Assembly (NCBI RefSeq): GCF_028290495.1
Contig: NZ_JAQGJT010000018.1
Span: forward strand, 1 to 56,414
DNA: 56,414 bases
Origin: Tardiphaga sp.
GTDB lineage: Bacteria > Pseudomonadota > Alphaproteobacteria > Rhizobiales > Xanthobacteraceae
Reading direction: 5' to 3'
Part shown: positions 17,313 to 25,275 of the stretch, one piece after another
Position numbering within the stretch: position 1 is the stretch's first letter
Layout: each line of letters starts with the position of its first letter
Program-made: the position numbers and the translations under genes
Notes under the pieces: model-generated
Databases searched by the model: none
Told to the model about the DNA's origin: nothing
Seen by the model: only the letters and a program-made list of their open reading frames with translations

Positions 17313-17443
17313 CTGTCATTCCGGGGCGCGCGTAGCTTTAGCTGCGCGCGAACCCGGAATCCAGAGATGCTCAAAACAGCTCGGGGTTCCGGGTCTGCAC
17401 TCCATTCGGCTTCGCCGTCTGAAGTGCAGACCCGGAACGACAG
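17313..17443 (+). repeat. Palindromic repeat inside the TRAP operon
   Basis: The element begins CTGTCATTCCGGG and ends CCCGGAACGACAG, near-perfect complements. Inside are two hairpins: one at about 17331-17352 and one where TCTGCACT pairs with AGTGCAGA around a GGCTTCGCC core (about 17392-17435). It is the reverse complement, with substitutions, of the element at 35292-35420. It fills most of the 171-base gap between dctP and dctQ, so it would be transcribed with the operon. Confidence 0.75.
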
Positions 17444-17481
17444 CGTCACGGAATTTCTTACATCATCATTGCCGGGGGCCC

Positions 17482-18057
17482 ATGTCCGACGTGCTTACAA
17501 AACAGCAGATTGCTTCCGGCCATCATCCCGCAGCAGATGGCCCCGGTGCTGCCCATGCCTTCCGTCGCGCGATGGATGCGCTGTACTGGACCGGGGCGGT
17601 GACGTCGTGTATCGCGCTGGTGCTGATCTCGGCGATCATCCCGTGGGCTGTCTACACCCGCTATATCCTCAACAGCGCGGCGTCGTGGCCGGAGCCGCTG
17701 GCGGTGCTGCTCACCGTCGCCGTGACCTTTATTGGCGCCGCGAACTGCTATCGCCAGCGCATTCACATGAACATGACGGTCGGGACCAATCTTTTGTCGC
17801 CGCGGCTGCGCGTCGGTGCGGCCTTCATCAGCGAATTGCTGATGGGCGCGATGGCGCTGTTCATGCTGGTCTGGGGCATGAAGCTGGTGCTGGCGACCTG
17901 GGGAAACTCGGTCGATGAATTCCCCGCTCTGTCGGTCGGTATCACCTACCTGCCGATTCCGGCCGCGGGCGCCATGATGCTGCTGTTCGTGATCGAGCGC
18001 CTGACCATCGGCCCGCCGCCACAGGATGGCAGCGACGCCCACGTTCTGCTCGATTAG
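17482..18057 (+). CDS. TRAP transporter small permease subunit (DctQ family)
   Basis: A 191-residue membrane protein with four predicted helices (about residues 37-60, 70-92, 110-135, 148-170). The patterns WPEPLAVLLTVAVTFIGAA and RQRIHMNM fit the DctQ family (the conserved Glu/Pro before the second helix and the basic-aromatic loop). It forms the integral partner of DctM. It lies between dctP (171 bases upstream, with a repeat in the gap) and dctM (30 bases downstream). Confidence 0.9.
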   Translation: MSDVLTKQQIASGHHPAADGPGAAHAFRRAMDALYWTGAVTSCIALVLISAIIPWAVYTRYILNSAASWPEPLAVLLTVAVTFIGAANCYRQRIHMNMTVGTNLLSPRLRVGAAFISELLMGAMALFMLVWGMKLVLATWGNSVDEFPALSVGITYLPIPAAGAMMLLFVIERLTIGPPPQDGSDAHVLLD

Positions 18058-18087
18058 TCCTTCCGCAAAAGCAAAGAAAACACCGAT

Positions 18088-19380
18088 ATGGACATCGCCC
18101 TTCTCCTGCTCAGCATGTGCCTGTTCTTCGCCATCGGTATGCCGATCGCCTTTGCGCTGGCGCTGTCGGCGCTGGTCGGCGCCTTGTGGATTGACCTGCC
18201 GGTGGCCGCGGTAATGCAGCAGCTCTCCAGCGGTGTCGGCAAGGTGTCGATGCTGACGGTGCCGTTCTTCGTGCTGGCCGGCGCGATCATGGCCGAGGGC
18301 GGCATGGCGCGGCGGCTGGTGGACTTCGCCGCGGTGGTGGTCGGCTTCACGCGAATCCGGGGCGGGCTCTCCCAGGTCAACATTCTCGCCACCACCATCA
18401 TGTCAGGCATTTCCGGCTCCTCGGTAGCGGATACCTCGGCGATCGGCTCGGTGATGATCCCGCAGATGGCGGCGAAGGGCTATCCGCGGGTGTTCGCCAC
18501 CAACGTCACGATCTCCGCCTCGGTGCAGGCGATCCTGGTGCCACCGAGCCACAACGCGGTGATCTATTCGCTGGCGACCGGCGGCGTGGTCTCGATCACC
18601 AGCCTGTTTCTGGCCGGCATCGTGCCTGGCCTGCTGCTCGGCTTCGCGATCATGCTGTTGTGCCTCTATATCGCCTATCGCGACGGTCATCCGAAGGGCG
18701 AGCCGGTGCCGATGAAGCAGGCGCTGAAGATGCTCGGTGACGCCACCTGGGGCATCGTGACTTTGGTGATCGTACTCGGTGGCATCCTCACCGGCGTGTT
18801 CACGCCGATCGAGGCCGGTGCGGTGGCCTGCGTCTGGGCGTTCTTCGTCACCATGTTCATCTACCGCGACTACAAATGGTCGGAGCTGCCGATGCTGACC
18901 TATCGCACGCTGCAGACGGTGGCGATGGTGCTGACGCTGGTGGCGACCGCATCCTGCTTCGGCTACATCGCCGCCTTGATGCAGATGCCGCTGAAGATGA
19001 CCGAATTCTTCGTCGCGATCTCGTCGAACAAATACGTGCTGCTGATGTGGATCAACATCATGCTGCTGGTCCTCGGGACCGCGCTGGATCTCGCGCCGTT
19101 GCTGTTGATCTGCACGCCGATCCTGCTACCGGTGGTGAAGAGTTTCGGTATCGACCCCGTGCATTTCGGCATCGTGATGCTTCTTAATCTCGGCATTGGC
19201 CTCTTGACGCCGCCGGTCGGTACCACGTTGTTCGTCGGCTGTGCGATCGGCAAGGTCTCCGTCGACGAGGTGATGCGCGGCATCTGGCCGTTCTACTGGG
19301 TGATGTTCGCGGTCCTGATGCTGGTGACCTACGTGCCGTGGTTCTCGATGGCGCTGCCGCACGCGTTCGGGTTCAGGTAG
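18088..19380 (+). CDS. TRAP transporter large permease subunit (DctM family)
   Basis: A 430-residue protein with about twelve hydrophobic segments. It opens with LSMCLFFAIGMPIAFALALS and has GISGSSVADTSAIGSVMIP, the highly conserved DctM signature, and LGIGLLTPPVGTTLFVG near the end. It couples Na+ flow to uptake of the solute delivered by the DctP protein. It ends only two bases before the stop of the convergent gntR gene, so transcription of the two must meet head-on. Confidence 0.95.
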   Translation: MDIALLLLSMCLFFAIGMPIAFALALSALVGALWIDLPVAAVMQQLSSGVGKVSMLTVPFFVLAGAIMAEGGMARRLVDFAAVVVGFTRIRGGLSQVNILATTIMSGISGSSVADTSAIGSVMIPQMAAKGYPRVFATNVTISASVQAILVPPSHNAVIYSLATGGVVSITSLFLAGIVPGLLLGFAIMLLCLYIAYRDGHPKGEPVPMKQALKMLGDATWGIVTLVIVLGGILTGVFTPIEAGAVACVWAFFVTMFIYRDYKWSELPMLTYRTLQTVAMVLTLVATASCFGYIAALMQMPLKMTEFFVAISSNKYVLLMWINIMLLVLGTALDLAPLLLICTPILLPVVKSFGIDPVHFGIVMLLNLGIGLLTPPVGTTLFVGCAIGKVSVDEVMRGIWPFYWVMFAVLMLVTYVPWFSMALPHAFGFR

Positions 19381-19382
19381 GG

Positions 19383-20162
19383 CTAGCCTGCCCCCACCGC
19401 CAACTGGCGATAGCGCTCCTTGCCGTTCAGCAGATGCTTGCGCATGGCGTCGCGGGCCTTGCGCGGTTCGCGGGCGATAATGGCATCGACGATCAGCTGG
19501 TGCTCACGCTCGACGCTTTCCAGATAGCGCTTCTGCAGGTCGGCGTTGCCCTCGAAGGTGCGGATGCTCTGGCGCGGGATGATCAACCCGCCCAGGAATT
19601 CCAGAAAGCCAACGAAGCGCGCATTCTGTGTGGCGATGGCGATGGCCAGATGGAAATCGAAATCCTCCTTCACGGCGCGATCGCCGTTGGCAATGGCGCG
19701 GCTGAAGGTCGAAGCCGCTTTGGCGATGGCCTTGAGCTGTGTGGCGGTGGCGCGCTCGCTGGCGAAGGCCGCGGCTTCGATTTCGACCGCGGTGCGCAGT
19801 TCGAGAATTTCGATCACGCTGGCCAGCGACCCAAGCCCGTCCGGATCGATGGCATAGGGTTGCCGGTTCGGATCGGCGTTGACGAAGGCGCCGGCGCCCT
19901 GCCGCGTCATGACCAGTCCGCGGGCGCGCAGCGCCGAGATCGCCTCGCGCACCACGGTACGGCTAACGCCCATCGCCGCCATCATGGCTTGCTCGGTCGG
20001 CAGCCGGGCGCCAGCCGGCAGCTGGCCCTCGGTGATCTGGGCCTTGATGCGCTCGACCACTTCCTCGGTGCGCCGGCGCACCGGATCGAGTGGCCGCAGC
20101 AGCGCAGGCGGCTCCGAAACGGCGCTCTTGCGCGGCGGCCTGGGCTTATCTTGTAGGGTCAT
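19383..20162 (-). CDS. GntR family transcriptional regulator, FCD (FadR) subfamily
   Basis: A 259-residue regulator. The winged helix-turn-helix lies at about residues 30-95 (VVERIKAQITEGQLPAGARL, then MGVSRTVVREAISALRARGL). The C-terminal all-helical FCD domain follows, with the metal/ligand residues spread through DFHLAIAIATQN and ERQHQ-like EREHQLIVDAI. Such proteins repress transport and catabolic genes until an organic acid binds. It is convergent to the TRAP operon, and its start codon lies inside a 17-base sequence also present before that operon. I infer control of both itself and TRAP uptake. Confidence 0.92.
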   Translation of the reverse strand: MTLQDKPRPPRKSAVSEPPALLRPLDPVRRRTEEVVERIKAQITEGQLPAGARLPTEQAMMAAMGVSRTVVREAISALRARGLVMTRQGAGAFVNADPNRQPYAIDPDGLGSLASVIEILELRTAVEIEAAAFASERATATQLKAIAKAASTFSRAIANGDRAVKEDFDFHLAIAIATQNARFVGFLEFLGGLIIPRQSIRTFEGNADLQKRYLESVEREHQLIVDAIIAREPRKARDAMRKHLLNGKERYRQLAVGAG

Positions 20163-20172
20163 CGTACAACTT
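20156..20172. promoter_or_regulatory. Candidate GntR operator overlapping the gntR start
   Basis: The second exact copy of GGGTCATCGTACAACTT; the CAT at 20160-20162 is the complement of the gntR start codon. Binding here would block transcription or translation start of gntR, so it fits negative autoregulation. Confidence 0.55.
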
Positions 20173-20786
20173 GGCTAACATCGTCCCGGAGGGCGTGCAA
20201 GCGGGGACCGGCGGCCAAAAGGTCGCGCGCCGTCGCCTGCCGCGGTGCGGTCGTGGCAGCTCAGTGGGTACCGATGGAGGAAACGATCAGACGCCGGCGG
20301 CGGGCAGGCTGCGGGCGGCGATGGAGAAGAACGACGCCACCAGTCGCCAGGCGCGAGCGATGCCGGTCTCGGCGCGGGGCAAATGCTGGGCCTGGATGTG
20401 CTGCGTCATGATCGCGGTCCGGATTTCGTTCGTCATTGCAGGGGAACGTCGTGCGCCGCGGCGGCGCTGTCGACCCCTGCGCAAAAATAGCGACAGGCGT
20501 GTCGCGGGCGGCCCCGGGACGGTGGCGTTGTTCTCCTCGCGAGGCATTCGGCAGGCGAAACATTCCCGGTCATCGAAAGGAATCGCGCGTCGTGGTCGCA
20601 AGATTGGATCGGCTGCCGCATCCCGGGGTCGTTTCGGCGGAGAGGACGGGTAGCCCGCTGTGCCCTCACGGCGCGCAGTTCCGGAAAAGCCTGCCCGTTT
20701 CGCGGCTGGCGGCGCGGCATTTCCAGACGGTGGTTTTTTCCCTATACGGACAGCGCACGGGCGCAGGCGCGCCTCCGCGGAGACCC
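20173..20786. other. Gap without a confident gene, upstream of the glycosyltransferase
   Basis: These 614 bases hold no ORF of good quality: frames on both strands are rich in Arg and Gly of the kind produced by non-coding GC-rich DNA. The gntR promoter must lie at the left end and the glycosyltransferase promoter at the right. One weak small ORF (20287-20436, minus) is listed separately. I see no RNA gene or repeat. Confidence 0.5.
20287..20436 (-). CDS. Possible small protein
   Basis: A 49-residue frame starting MTNEIRTAIMTQHIQAQ and ending RLVASFFSIAARSLPAAGV. The composition (amphipathic, hydrophobic C terminus) is more protein-like than the other frames in this gap, but no SD sequence precedes the ATG and I cannot tie it to a family. 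Treat as tentative. Confidence 0.25.
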   Translation of the reverse strand: MTNEIRTAIMTQHIQAQHLPRAETGIARAWRLVASFFSIAARSLPAAGV

Positions 20787-21506
20787 ATGATGCTGCCGGC
20801 CTATGTGATCCACGCCAAGTCGCTGCCCGAGCGCACCGAGCATATCCAGCGCGAGCTTGACCGCGCCGGCATCAAGTTCGAGTGGGTGCTGGATTTCGAC
20901 GCCGACGAGATCACTTCCGACGTCGATCGCGCCTACTTCGCCGAAGGTGCCGATCTAACGATGCGGCAAAAATCCAGCGCGCTGAAACACGTCGTCGCCA
21001 TGCAGCGGATCTGCGAGCGCGGCCATGATCTGGCGCTGGTGTTCGAGGATGACGCGCAGCTGGTGCCGGATTTCTGCGCGCAGCTCAAGCGGGTGCTGGA
21101 TGAAGCGCAAAACTGGCCGCGGCCGCGCATCCTGCATCTCGGCGCCGCCACCAATTTCTATACGCCCGCGGCGCAGCTTCGCCCGGGGCAGCTCGTTTAC
21201 CCCGGCAATCGCGTTCGCAACATGGAAGCCTATGTGCTGGGCGCAGTGGAAGCGCAGGCGCGGCTCGACTGGATCGCGCGGCATCCGATGCATGAGCCGA
21301 TCGACATTGCCTTCAACACCGCCGATCCCGAACTGGGCATCCCGTTCCTGTGGCCGGAGCCGCCGCTGGCGGAGCAGGGCAGCCTCAACGGCCTGTTCAA
21401 GAGCTCGCTCGACCGCAAGGGCCACGGTCAGCTCAAACTGCGGCTGCAGTTCGCCGTGCAAAAATTTCGGCGGCGTTATTTGAAGCGGTGGCTGAAGCTG
21501 AAGTAG
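20787..21506 (+). CDS. Glycosyltransferase family 25 protein
   Basis: A 239-residue GT25/LPS-biosynthesis glycosyltransferase. It begins AYVIHAKSLPERTEHIQREL, the nucleotide-sugar binding opening of this family, and carries the metal-binding acidic motif FEDDAQLVPDF near residue 85. Family members add galactose or glucose to lipooligosaccharide. The ATG at 20787 follows GGAG; an in-frame ATG follows at 20790. The long frame upstream is not coding. It converges on an O-antigen ligase gene, so both may concern surface polysaccharide. Confidence 0.88.
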   Translation: MMLPAYVIHAKSLPERTEHIQRELDRAGIKFEWVLDFDADEITSDVDRAYFAEGADLTMRQKSSALKHVVAMQRICERGHDLALVFEDDAQLVPDFCAQLKRVLDEAQNWPRPRILHLGAATNFYTPAAQLRPGQLVYPGNRVRNMEAYVLGAVEAQARLDWIARHPMHEPIDIAFNTADPELGIPFLWPEPPLAEQGSLNGLFKSSLDRKGHGQLKLRLQFAVQKFRRRYLKRWLKLK

Positions 21507-21531
21507 CTGCAAGCGCCAGCGTTTGTCGCTG

Positions 21532-21574
21532 CATCCTTCGAGGCTCGCCGCGAGACGGCGCGCCTCAGGATGAC
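21532..21574. repeat. Palindromic repeat overlapping the end of the ligase gene
   Basis: CATCCTTCGAGGC at the left pairs with GCCTCAGGATG at the right, with a GC-rich inner stem. This type (CATCCTTCGAG...CTCAGGATGAC) is scattered in many Bradyrhizobium-group genomes. Here it lies between converging genes and includes the stop codon of the O-antigen ligase gene. Confidence 0.6.
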
Positions 21575-22953
21575 GACAGTGGAGTCGTGGCCTGCCTCGA
21601 TATCACGACGGCGCCCAGCAATCCCACGGCCAGACAATACAACATGCCTTGTGTCACGGCCGAGATGTGGCTGTTGAAAAGCCCGCCGATCACGTTCTGC
21701 AGCACGACGGCCTGGCCCAGGATGCTGACGAGGTCGCGCGCGAAGAACAGCCGGGCGTGCGCAATCCACATCGCCCAAAGCAGCAGGCCACCGATCAGGC
21801 CGACCTGCAGAACGACGTGAAGCGTCTGGTTGTGCGGATCCGGCGTCGCCTCGCCATAGAGCGAGGGTTGTGTCGCTTCCATGCTCTGATATAGCGGCCT
21901 GATACTGCCGGTGCCGTGGCCGAGCAGCGGCGCCTGCTTCACGAAGCCGATCGCCTTGTTCCAGAAATCCAGCCGCGCGCCGGTGGACAGCGTCTCGGCC
22001 CCCCCTTCGACGATAACGCCCGCCAGCGAGCGGACCGGGGGAGGGGCGGGAGCAGCTGCAGAAGTGGGAACGGGGGGCGCCGCGGGGGGCGGAGCAGACG
22101 CCGGAGCAGGGGCATCGGTTGCAGGTGTGGTGACGGGAGGTGCCGCGACGGTGGGGGCGCTACTTCCCTTGCCCACGCCGAGATAGGAAGAGATCTCGGT
22201 CAGCCGTCGCTGCGCCGGCGCCGAGGCCAGCAGCGCAGCCGCGATGACGAGCATCGCCGGCACGGCAATGGCGATCCTGTATTTCCAACCCTCGACGTGC
22301 AGCAGCAGCAGCACCAGTAGCACCCCGGTCAGGATCGCGCCGGTCTTCGACAGGTAGATAAGGAACACGTCAGCGAAGAACAGCAGCGCCAATGTGACCA
22401 TGAAGGCGGCGCGGCGGCGGTCGGCATGCCAGGTCTGCAGCGCGCCGATCGCCAGGCCGAACGCGCACAGCGCGAAGCAGCCGCTCTGCACCGCATTGTC
22501 CTTGACGGGAACGCCGGGTCCCTTGAACCAGCCCCAGGGGCCGGTCGGCCACAGGAACGAGGCCCATGATAACGCCAGCAGGATCACGCAGGCCGCGACG
22601 AAACCGGTGCCCACCTGCAGCGCCTGCTTCGGTGTCACAATGGTGGCCATCACCAGCGGGATCAGCAGCAGCTTGGAGTAAGGACCAATCCATTTGGCCG
22701 CGAGGCCGATTGGCTGCACCGACCACAGCACGCCAAGCACGATCAGCGCGAACAGAGCGACGGGCAGCCAGGCTGCCGGCATCCGCAACGTGGCGAGGAA
22801 GCGCGTGCGATCCATCGTCAGCAGCGCCAGCACGGCAAAGATCGATACCGCGATCGCCTGCGCGCTGGTCGACAGCGGCAGCGCAAACGCCGTCGCGATC
22901 GCGGCATATTGCCGGGCGTCGGCCAGCCTGCCCGACAATTCGTCCCTCGTCAT
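21565..22953 (-). CDS. O-antigen ligase family protein (WaaL-like) with Pro/Ala-rich loop
   Basis: A 462-residue polytopic protein with about ten to twelve helices. It has the Wzy/WaaL signatures in the large periplasmic loop: an Arg in ARLDFWNKA (residue 327) and His374 in DPHNQTLHVVLQVGLIG. Ligases of this group transfer O-antigen from the lipid carrier to lipid A-core. A stretch of about 45 residues (264-309) is almost only Pro, Ala, Thr and Ser, an unusual insertion in the loop before the active-site region. Its ATG overlaps the stop of the upstream amidohydrolase gene by four bases, and the last codons lie in a palindromic repeat. It could also be a polymerase-like Wzy; the sequence does not separate these. 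Confidence 0.85.
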   Translation of the reverse strand: MTRDELSGRLADARQYAAIATAFALPLSTSAQAIAVSIFAVLALLTMDRTRFLATLRMPAAWLPVALFALIVLGVLWSVQPIGLAAKWIGPYSKLLLIPLVMATIVTPKQALQVGTGFVAACVILLALSWASFLWPTGPWGWFKGPGVPVKDNAVQSGCFALCAFGLAIGALQTWHADRRRAAFMVTLALLFFADVFLIYLSKTGAILTGVLLVLLLLHVEGWKYRIAIAVPAMLVIAAALLASAPAQRRLTEISSYLGVGKGSSAPTVAAPPVTTPATDAPAPASAPPPAAPPVPTSAAAPAPPPVRSLAGVIVEGGAETLSTGARLDFWNKAIGFVKQAPLLGHGTGSIRPLYQSMEATQPSLYGEATPDPHNQTLHVVLQVGLIGGLLLWAMWIAHARLFFARDLVSILGQAVVLQNVIGGLFNSHISAVTQGMLYCLAVGLLGAVVISRQATTPLSSS

Positions 22954-23828
22954 ATGCCGAGCAACTTCCGTGCGTTGTTCTTCAGGACCTTGGGCCGAAT
23001 CTCGTCGCGGATGTCGAGCTTGGCGAAATCGGCCATCCAGCGGTCCGGCATGATCACCGGCCAGTCCGAGCCGAACAGCATCTTGTCCTGTAAAATCGAA
23101 TTGATGTAGCGCACCAGGATCGGCGGAAAATACTTCGGCGACCAGCCGGACAGATCGATGTAGACGTTCGGCTTGTGGGTCGCGACCGATAGCGCTTCTT
23201 CCTGCCAGGGGAAGGAGGGATGCGCGAGAATGATCTTCATGTCCGGGAAATCCACCGCGACGTCATCGATATACATCGGGTTGGAATATTTCAGCCGCAT
23301 CCCCATCCCGCCCGGCATGCCGGAGCCGACGCCGGTCTGGCCGGTATGGAACAGCGCGATCGCGCCGCCTTCCTGTATCGCCTCGTAGAGCGGATAGGCC
23401 ATGCGGTCGTTGGGATAGAAGCCCTGCATGGTCGGGTGGAATTTGAAGCCCTTGATGCCGTAATCCGCGATCAGTCGTCGCGCTTCGCGCACGCCGAGTT
23501 TGCCCTTGTGCGGATCGATCGAAGCGAACGGGATCAGCACGTCGGCATTCTGCCGGGTCAGTTCGATCATCTCGTCATTGCTGTAACGGCGGAAGCCGGT
23601 TTCGCGCTCGGCATCGACCGGGAAGATCACCGCGGCAATTTTCCTGGCGCGATAATAGGCGGCGGTCTCCGGCACGGTCGGCGGATGTTTGTGCGGCGAC
23701 TTGAAGTAGTCTGCCATCTTCGCCTGGAAATCGTCATAGCCGTCGTCGCCGTGGCAGCCGCACGGCTCTTCGGCATGGGTATGGATATCGATCGCGACCA
23801 GGTCGTCGGGGTTGAGCAGTTTCATCAT
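22950..23828 (-). CDS. Amidohydrolase family protein (decarboxylase-like, Amidohydro_2)
   Basis: A 292-residue TIM-barrel metalloenzyme. Metal ligands are visible: HTH in DIHTHAEEP near residue 18, His in GFKFHPTMQGF, His in ILAHPSFPW and Asp in LFGSDWPV. This is the Amidohydro_2 branch that includes gamma-resorcylate and 2-amino-3-carboxymuconate semialdehyde decarboxylases. The ATG at 23828 follows GGGAG by five bases. It lies 84 bases downstream of iclR on the same strand, close to a MaoC/monooxygenase unit, so it may act on the same aromatic-type substrate. Its stop overlaps the start of the ligase gene, an odd pairing. Confidence 0.88.
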   Translation of the reverse strand: MMKLLNPDDLVAIDIHTHAEEPCGCHGDDGYDDFQAKMADYFKSPHKHPPTVPETAAYYRARKIAAVIFPVDAERETGFRRYSNDEMIELTRQNADVLIPFASIDPHKGKLGVREARRLIADYGIKGFKFHPTMQGFYPNDRMAYPLYEAIQEGGAIALFHTGQTGVGSGMPGGMGMRLKYSNPMYIDDVAVDFPDMKIILAHPSFPWQEEALSVATHKPNVYIDLSGWSPKYFPPILVRYINSILQDKMLFGSDWPVIMPDRWMADFAKLDIRDEIRPKVLKNNARKLLGI

Positions 23829-23912
23829 AGCGGCTCCCTTGGTCACGCTCGTTGATCGGCGGCGCGTTGACTTAACAAAATGGCCTGCCGATTAAAAGGC
23901 TTGCCGGGCGAT

Positions 23913-24686
23913 TCAGCCGGCCGGCAAGGTCTGGGTGCGGATATCCTGCGCGGTGCGGCGCAGCGCAATCAGGAATTTCGCTTTCGCGGCGGCTTCATCC
24001 ACGGTTCCTGAAATCGTGTTGATGCTGATCGCCGCCACCACCCGGCCGCCCTGGCCGCGGACCGGGACAGAGATGCCGCAGATCGCCGGATCGAGTTCGC
24101 CATCGATCCAGGCGTAGCCCTGTTCATCGGCGCGCCGCAGTTCTTCGGCCAGTCGGGCGGGATCGACAATCGTGCGTGCGGTGATCTGCTTTAATTCGGT
24201 GGTCGCCAGATAGTTTGCGCGCTGGTCCGCCGGAAGCGCCGCCAGCAGCACCCGGCCGAGCGACACCGCATGCGCGGGCAGGCGGCTGCCGACGCCGAGA
24301 TTGGCCGTCAGGATGCGCCGTGCTGGCAGCCGCAGCGCATAGACGATCTCGGTCTCGTCGAGCACCGCCAGCGCGCAGGATTCGCCGATCTCGTTGCGCA
24401 GATCCTCCAGCGCGCGCTGCGCGTAGCCCCAATAGGGCAGGGCGTTGAGATAGGACAGGCCGAGGCCTAGCGCGCGTGGCCGCAGGCTGAAATAGCGGCC
24501 GTCGGCCTCGCAATATTTCAGCGCCACCAGCGTCGCCAGTATGCGCCGCGCGGTGGCCCGCGTCAGCCCGGCGGCGACAGCGACCTCCGATAGCGTATGC
24601 CGCCCCGGCGGCCGGCCGAGCGCTTCCACGACGCCAAAGCCGCGCGCGATCGCGCGAACGAATCCGTCACTTTCTTTCATCGCCAT
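23913..24686 (-). CDS. IclR family transcriptional regulator
   Basis: A 257-residue protein with an N-terminal winged helix-turn-helix (about residues 10-70; HTLSEVAVAAGLTRATARR) and a C-terminal effector domain (LPAHAVSLGRVLLAAL, then GISVPVRGQGGRVVAAISI). It is closest in pattern to the PcaR/PobR/PcaU branch that senses aromatic acids or beta-ketoadipate. It is divergent from a MaoC-MaoC-monooxygenase-Bug operon, 95 bases apart, and the gap holds a strong inverted repeat. It likely activates the catabolic operon; the inducer is unknown. ATG codons at 24686 and 24680 are both possible. Confidence 0.92.
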   Translation of the reverse strand: MAMKESDGFVRAIARGFGVVEALGRPPGRHTLSEVAVAAGLTRATARRILATLVALKYCEADGRYFSLRPRALGLGLSYLNALPYWGYAQRALEDLRNEIGESCALAVLDETEIVYALRLPARRILTANLGVGSRLPAHAVSLGRVLLAALPADQRANYLATTELKQITARTIVDPARLAEELRRADEQGYAWIDGELDPAICGISVPVRGQGGRVVAAISINTISGTVDEAAAKAKFLIALRRTAQDIRTQTLPAG

Positions 24687-24723
24687 TCCCGCCGGGACTT
24701 GTCAGCCCGCAATTATTGACTCT

Positions 24724-24768
24724 ATATTGTTCACAAGGCGACCATTAAGTTCGCCTGACGAACAATAT
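24724..24768. promoter_or_regulatory. Candidate IclR operator: nested inverted repeats
   Basis: ATATTGTTC (24724-24732) and GAACAATAT (24760-24768) are perfect 9-bp complements. Inside them AGGCG (24736-24740) pairs with CGCCT (24752-24756). The centre is 36 bases from the centre of each outer arm pair, and the whole lies in the 95-base divergent gap. It fits a dual site controlling both iclR and the catabolic genes. Confidence 0.55.
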
Positions 24769-24781
24769 TGGAGAAGGCGCG

Positions 24782-25258
24782 ATGGCGCAAGCGGAAGCTT
24801 TTGAGACCGATTTCTGGAAGGACGCCAACCTGCGCAAGGTCTGGGACGACATCGTGCCGGGCGAGCCGCGTAAGACCATTCCCTACCTGCTGACCAGGGA
24901 AGCCATCGAACTGTATTGCCGCTCGGTCGGCGAAACCAATCCGCTCTATTTCGACGAGGCCTTTGCCAAAACGACTCCGTTCGGTGGCCTGATCGCGCCG
25001 CCGTCGATCCACATCCTGTTGATGTTTTCCTGCACGCTCGCCGACGACTGGATGCGCACGCCCGGCACCGTCAATGCCGGCCAGTCATGGAGCTACAACA
25101 AGCATGCGCGGCCCGGCGACACCATCACGCTGCAGGCCCGGGCGCTCGACAAGTTCATCAAGCGCGAGCGGCTGTTCGTGGTCCACGACAACGTGTTCTT
25201 CAACCAGCACGGCGACGTCATCTGTTCCGGCCGCGGCCACACCATCCGGCCGATGTGA
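24782..25258 (+). CDS. MaoC family dehydratase/hydratase (first of a pair)
   Basis: A 158-residue hotdog-fold protein, with a double-hotdog-like pattern at its start (VWDDIVPGEPRKTIPYLLTREAIELY) and ETNPLYFDEAFAKTTPFGGLIAPPS, the hydratase 2 motif with the catalytic Asp/His region (here NPLYFDEAFA). The usual D...H pair is not fully clear: the His of the HDxA-like motif is replaced by the FGGLIAPP stretch. It likely forms a heterodimer with the second MaoC protein encoded 17 bases downstream, a common arrangement for acyl-CoA hydratases. First gene of the operon, ATG at 24782 after GGAGAAGG. Confidence 0.88.
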   Translation: MAQAEAFETDFWKDANLRKVWDDIVPGEPRKTIPYLLTREAIELYCRSVGETNPLYFDEAFAKTTPFGGLIAPPSIHILLMFSCTLADDWMRTPGTVNAGQSWSYNKHARPGDTITLQARALDKFIKRERLFVVHDNVFFNQHGDVICSGRGHTIRPM

Positions 25259-25275
25259 GAGAGAAGGATTCGATC

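Noticed and set aside
20436..20786. Upstream extension of the glycosyltransferase frame to 20436
   Set aside because: The extension reads as Arg/Gly-rich non-coding sequence, and the family N terminus begins at the ATG at 20787 with GGAG upstream.
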